Position numbers and translations under genes: made by a program. DNA of 7,196 nucleotides from NCBI GenBank assembly GCA_964438735.1, contig CAYTLW010000215.1:1-7196 (forward strand), written 5' to 3'. Numbering within the stretch: the stretch's first letter is position 1; each line of letters begins with the position of its first letter. The stretch is from CAYTLW01 sp964438735. Lineage in GTDB: Bacteria > Myxococcota_A > UBA9042. Shown here piece by piece: positions 5,089 through 7,196 of this stretch. The notes under the pieces were generated by a model, which searched no databases, had not been told where the DNA came from, and saw only the letters and a program-made list of their open reading frames with translations.

Positions 5089-7196
5089 ATGGCCGAGGTA
5101 TACGGACAATACGAACTGCTCGAGCCATTCGCCGCTGGCGGCATGGCCGAAGTCTGGCTGGCCCGCCGGCTGGGTGTGGAGGGATTTGCCCGCGAGGTCG
5201 TCGTCAAGCGCATGTTGCCGCGCCTGGCGGTGGATCCCGAGTGCGTCAAGATGTTCCTCGACGAGGCCCGCATCACGGCCGTGCTGCAGCATCCGAACAT
5301 CGCCCAGGTGCTCGACCTGGGCCGCCTCGAGGAGACCTACTTCATCGCCATGGAGTTCGTCGACGGCCCCCACCTGGGCGCCTTGCTCAAGAAGTCCATC
5401 GTCGAACGCACCCACATGCCGGCCGACCTCTGCGCCTGGATCGTCGCCCGCGCCGCTGAGGGCCTGCACCACGCCCACGAACAGGGCGATCCCATCACCG
5501 GCGACCCGCTCGACATCGTTCATCGGGACGTCAACCACGCCAACATCTTGGTGTCGCGTTTCGGCGCCGTGAAGGTCACCGACTTCGGCATCGCCCGCGC
5601 CACCACCCAGACCACCAAGACCCGCGTGGGCGCGCTCAAGGGCAAACTGGGCTACATCGCGCCGGAGCAGTGCCTGGCCGAACCCTTCGACCGTCGGGCC
5701 GACGTCTGGGCCCTGGGCGTGGTGCTCTTCGAGCTGCTCACACGGCGCCGGCTGTACCACGAAAAGAGCGACCTGGAGACCCTGGATCGCATCGTCTACG
5801 AGCCCTACTTCCCCGCCTCCAGTCGCAATCGCCAGATCGACGCCGGCATGGACGCCCTGCTCGAGGCGGCGCTGCAGAAGAGCCCGGCCTATCGGACCAA
5901 GGACGCGGCGGCATTCGCCCAGCAGGTCGATCGCTGGCTCGAAGAGCGTGGCAGCCGGGCCAATCGCGCCACCCTGGCCGACTGGGTCAGCAAGAACGCG
6001 CGCGACATCTGCCCGTCCGCCCGCCTGCCCCGGCTCAGGCGCCCCAGCGGCGGCTTCATCAAGTCCGAGCAGCAGGTCTCCTCACCCACCGCAGCGAGGG
6101 TCCCACCCGCCGGTCTGGATGACGACACCACCCAGGTCAACGCGGTCGCCTTCCCCGCCGGGGCCGGCACCACACCCCACGCCCAGACGCGCGCCCACAA
6201 CCTGACCCGCCATCGCAACCTCTTCGTCGGCCACGAACAGACCCTGTCGCTGGTCGGCCGACACTTCGACAATGGCGCCCGCCTGGTGACCCTCTATGGC
6301 CTGGGCGGCATCGGCAAAAGCCGGGTCGCCAATCGCTACGCCTGTGACGTCCTGGACGACTACATGGCCGACGGCGGCGTCTGGCAGTGCAGCTTCGGCG
6401 AGATCGACGGCGTCGAGGCCGCCTGCACCACGCTGGCGGGTGTGCTGGGCGTGCCCCTGCCGGGCGCCCACACCTCGGACGCGGCGGTGGAACAGCTGGG
6501 CCAGGCCATCGCCGCGCGCGGTCGCGTGCTGATCGTATTGGATGATTTCGATCTGCTGGCCCGCCGCGTGGATCGCCTGCTCAACCCCTGGCTTCGCCTG
6601 GCGCCAGATGCCCGCTTCCTGGTCACCGCGCGCTCCCTGCTGCGCGGCCCGGACGAGATCCCCGTCGAGGTCCGGCCGCTGAAGGTGCCTGCCCCGGGAC
6701 AGGATCCCGCCGAGTTCGACTCGGTGAAGCTCTTCGTCGAGCGCGCCCGCGCTGTGCGGCCGTCTTTCTCGCTCACCAGGCGCGTGGCGGGCACGGTGGC
6801 CAGCATCGTGCGCACCCTGGACGGCATCCCCCTGGCCATCGAGCTGGCCGCGGCGCGCATCGCCGTGCTGGCGCCCGACCGTTTGCTGCGCCGGCTGGAG
6901 CGACGCTTCGACGTGCTGCAGAGCGCCGGCCGCGAGCTGACCGGTCGCCGCGGCACCCTGCGCGGCGCCATCGAGTTCTCCTGGAACCTGCTGCCCCCTG
7001 CCGAACAAGCCGCGCTGCACCAGGCGACCGCATTCCGCGGCGGTTTCTCACTGGAAGCGGCCGAAGGGGTCATCGACCTGTCGGCCCACGACGACGCGCC
7101 GTGGGTCATGGACGTGGTGCAATCGCTGCGCGAAAAATCCATGCTGCGCGCCGACGAGGTCGAGCAGACCGACGGCGAACTCCGCTTCGGGCTGTT
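5089..7196 (+). CDS. Ser/Thr protein kinase fused to STAND (NB-ARC) ATPase, 3' end outside window
   Basis: The frame is open for 702 codons to the window edge. Residues about 8-285 form a complete Hanks-type kinase: glycine-rich FAAGGMAEVWLA (14-25), lysine K40 in VVVKR, helix-C E59, catalytic HRDVNHANIL (145-154; D147, N152), DFG (165-167), and APE (191-193). T-rich ATTQTTKT (171-178) in the activation loop could be autophosphorylated. A low-complexity linker (about 290-375) follows. The ATPase then shows Walker A YGLGGIGKSR (403-412; K410, S411), Walker B VLIVLDD (480-486), LVTARS (511-516) and LDGIPLAIELAAAR (577-590). A winged-helix-like segment follows (TLRGAIEFSWNLL, FRGGFSLEAAEGV), as in AfsR/LuxR-type STAND proteins. 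No transmembrane segment is seen so far. A sensor or repeat domain such as TPR probably follows outside the window. Start: ATG at 5089 is the first after an in-frame TGA at 5047; AGGGGG lies about 11 bases upstream, a weak site. Known STAND proteins act as ATP-driven switches, so the kinase may be gated by the ATPase. Ligand and targets are unknown. Confidence 0.92.
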   Translation, partial: MAEVYGQYELLEPFAAGGMAEVWLARRLGVEGFAREVVVKRMLPRLAVDPECVKMFLDEARITAVLQHPNIAQVLDLGRLEETYFIAMEFVDGPHLGALLKKSIVERTHMPADLCAWIVARAAEGLHHAHEQGDPITGDPLDIVHRDVNHANILVSRFGAVKVTDFGIARATTQTTKTRVGALKGKLGYIAPEQCLAEPFDRRADVWALGVVLFELLTRRRLYHEKSDLETLDRIVYEPYFPASSRNRQIDAGMDALLEAALQKSPAYRTKDAAAFAQQVDRWLEERGSRANRATLADWVSKNARDICPSARLPRLRRPSGGFIKSEQQVSSPTAARVPPAGLDDDTTQVNAVAFPAGAGTTPHAQTRAHNLTRHRNLFVGHEQTLSLVGRHFDNGARLVTLYGLGGIGKSRVANRYACDVLDDYMADGGVWQCSFGEIDGVEAACTTLAGVLGVPLPGAHTSDAAVEQLGQAIAARGRVLIVLDDFDLLARRVDRLLNPWLRLAPDARFLVTARSLLRGPDEIPVEVRPLKVPAPGQDPAEFDSVKLFVERARAVRPSFSLTRRVAGTVASIVRTLDGIPLAIELAAARIAVLAPDRLLRRLERRFDVLQSAGRELTGRRGTLRGAIEFSWNLLPPAEQAALHQATAFRGGFSLEAAEGVIDLSAHDDAPWVMDVVQSLREKSMLRADEVEQTDGELRFGL

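Noticed and set aside
4182..5300. 372-codon minus-strand ORF spanning the intergenic region before the kinase
   Set aside because: It overlaps conserved coding sequence on both sides and shows low-complexity R/G/Q-rich composition without motifs.
5028..5459. 143-codon plus-strand ORF overlapping the kinase start
   Set aside because: It overlaps the kinase N-lobe in another frame, and the kinase frame carries the conserved motifs.

Overview
The window is GC-rich bacterial DNA with long open frames on both strands, as expected at high GC. The best taxonomic hint is the gene running off the right edge. It is a Hanks-type Ser/Thr kinase whose N-lobe style ('AAGGMAEVWLARR.GVEGF', 'HRDV', 'DFGIAR') resembles the many kinases of Myxococcota and related former Deltaproteobacteria, here fused to a STAND/NB-ARC ATPase. 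This placement is an inference from style; the window holds no rRNA or marker gene.

Layout. (1) 1-188, minus strand: a good Shine-Dalgarno and a clear signal peptide begin a small secreted protein, but the frame stops after 44 codons. It is either a very short peptide or the front of a gene broken near the window edge. (2) 189-448: divergent intergenic region with an 18-bp palindrome and weak promoter-like hexamers. (3) 449-4841, plus strand: three genes in one apparent operon. First is a GcvT-family (aminomethyltransferase/folate-binding) protein, then two tandem FAD-dependent oxidoreductases of the phytoene desaturase/PYROXD2 type. The second oxidoreductase overlaps the first by ATGA and has a degenerate dinucleotide-binding loop. 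(4) 4842-5088: intergenic region with a perfect 9-bp tandem duplication, an imperfect inverted repeat and a locally AT-richer patch. (5) 5089-7196: the kinase-STAND gene, open to the end of the window.

How the genes may work together. A folate-binding GcvT-like protein beside flavin oxidoreductases suggests oxidation of a methylated or amine substrate with transfer of the one-carbon unit to tetrahydrofolate, loosely like dimethylglycine or sarcosine dehydrogenases. The FAD domains here are of a different superfamily branch, so the substrate is unknown. The kinase gene lies about 250 bp downstream, looks like a separate signalling unit and need not be linked to the oxidoreductases.

The oddest spot is the 3' end of the GcvT gene. 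The protein reaches the family's usual C-terminus ('TPF..PPR.R') at about 1636, but there is no stop codon there. A TAC sits where a stop is expected, and the frame stays open to 2215 inside the next gene. Just upstream is a C8 run and just downstream an all-GC hairpin. A -1 shift on the C run would join the GcvT frame to the oxidoreductase frame with no stop between them. Stop loss, a sequencing error and a programmed -1 fusion are all possible from the sequence alone.
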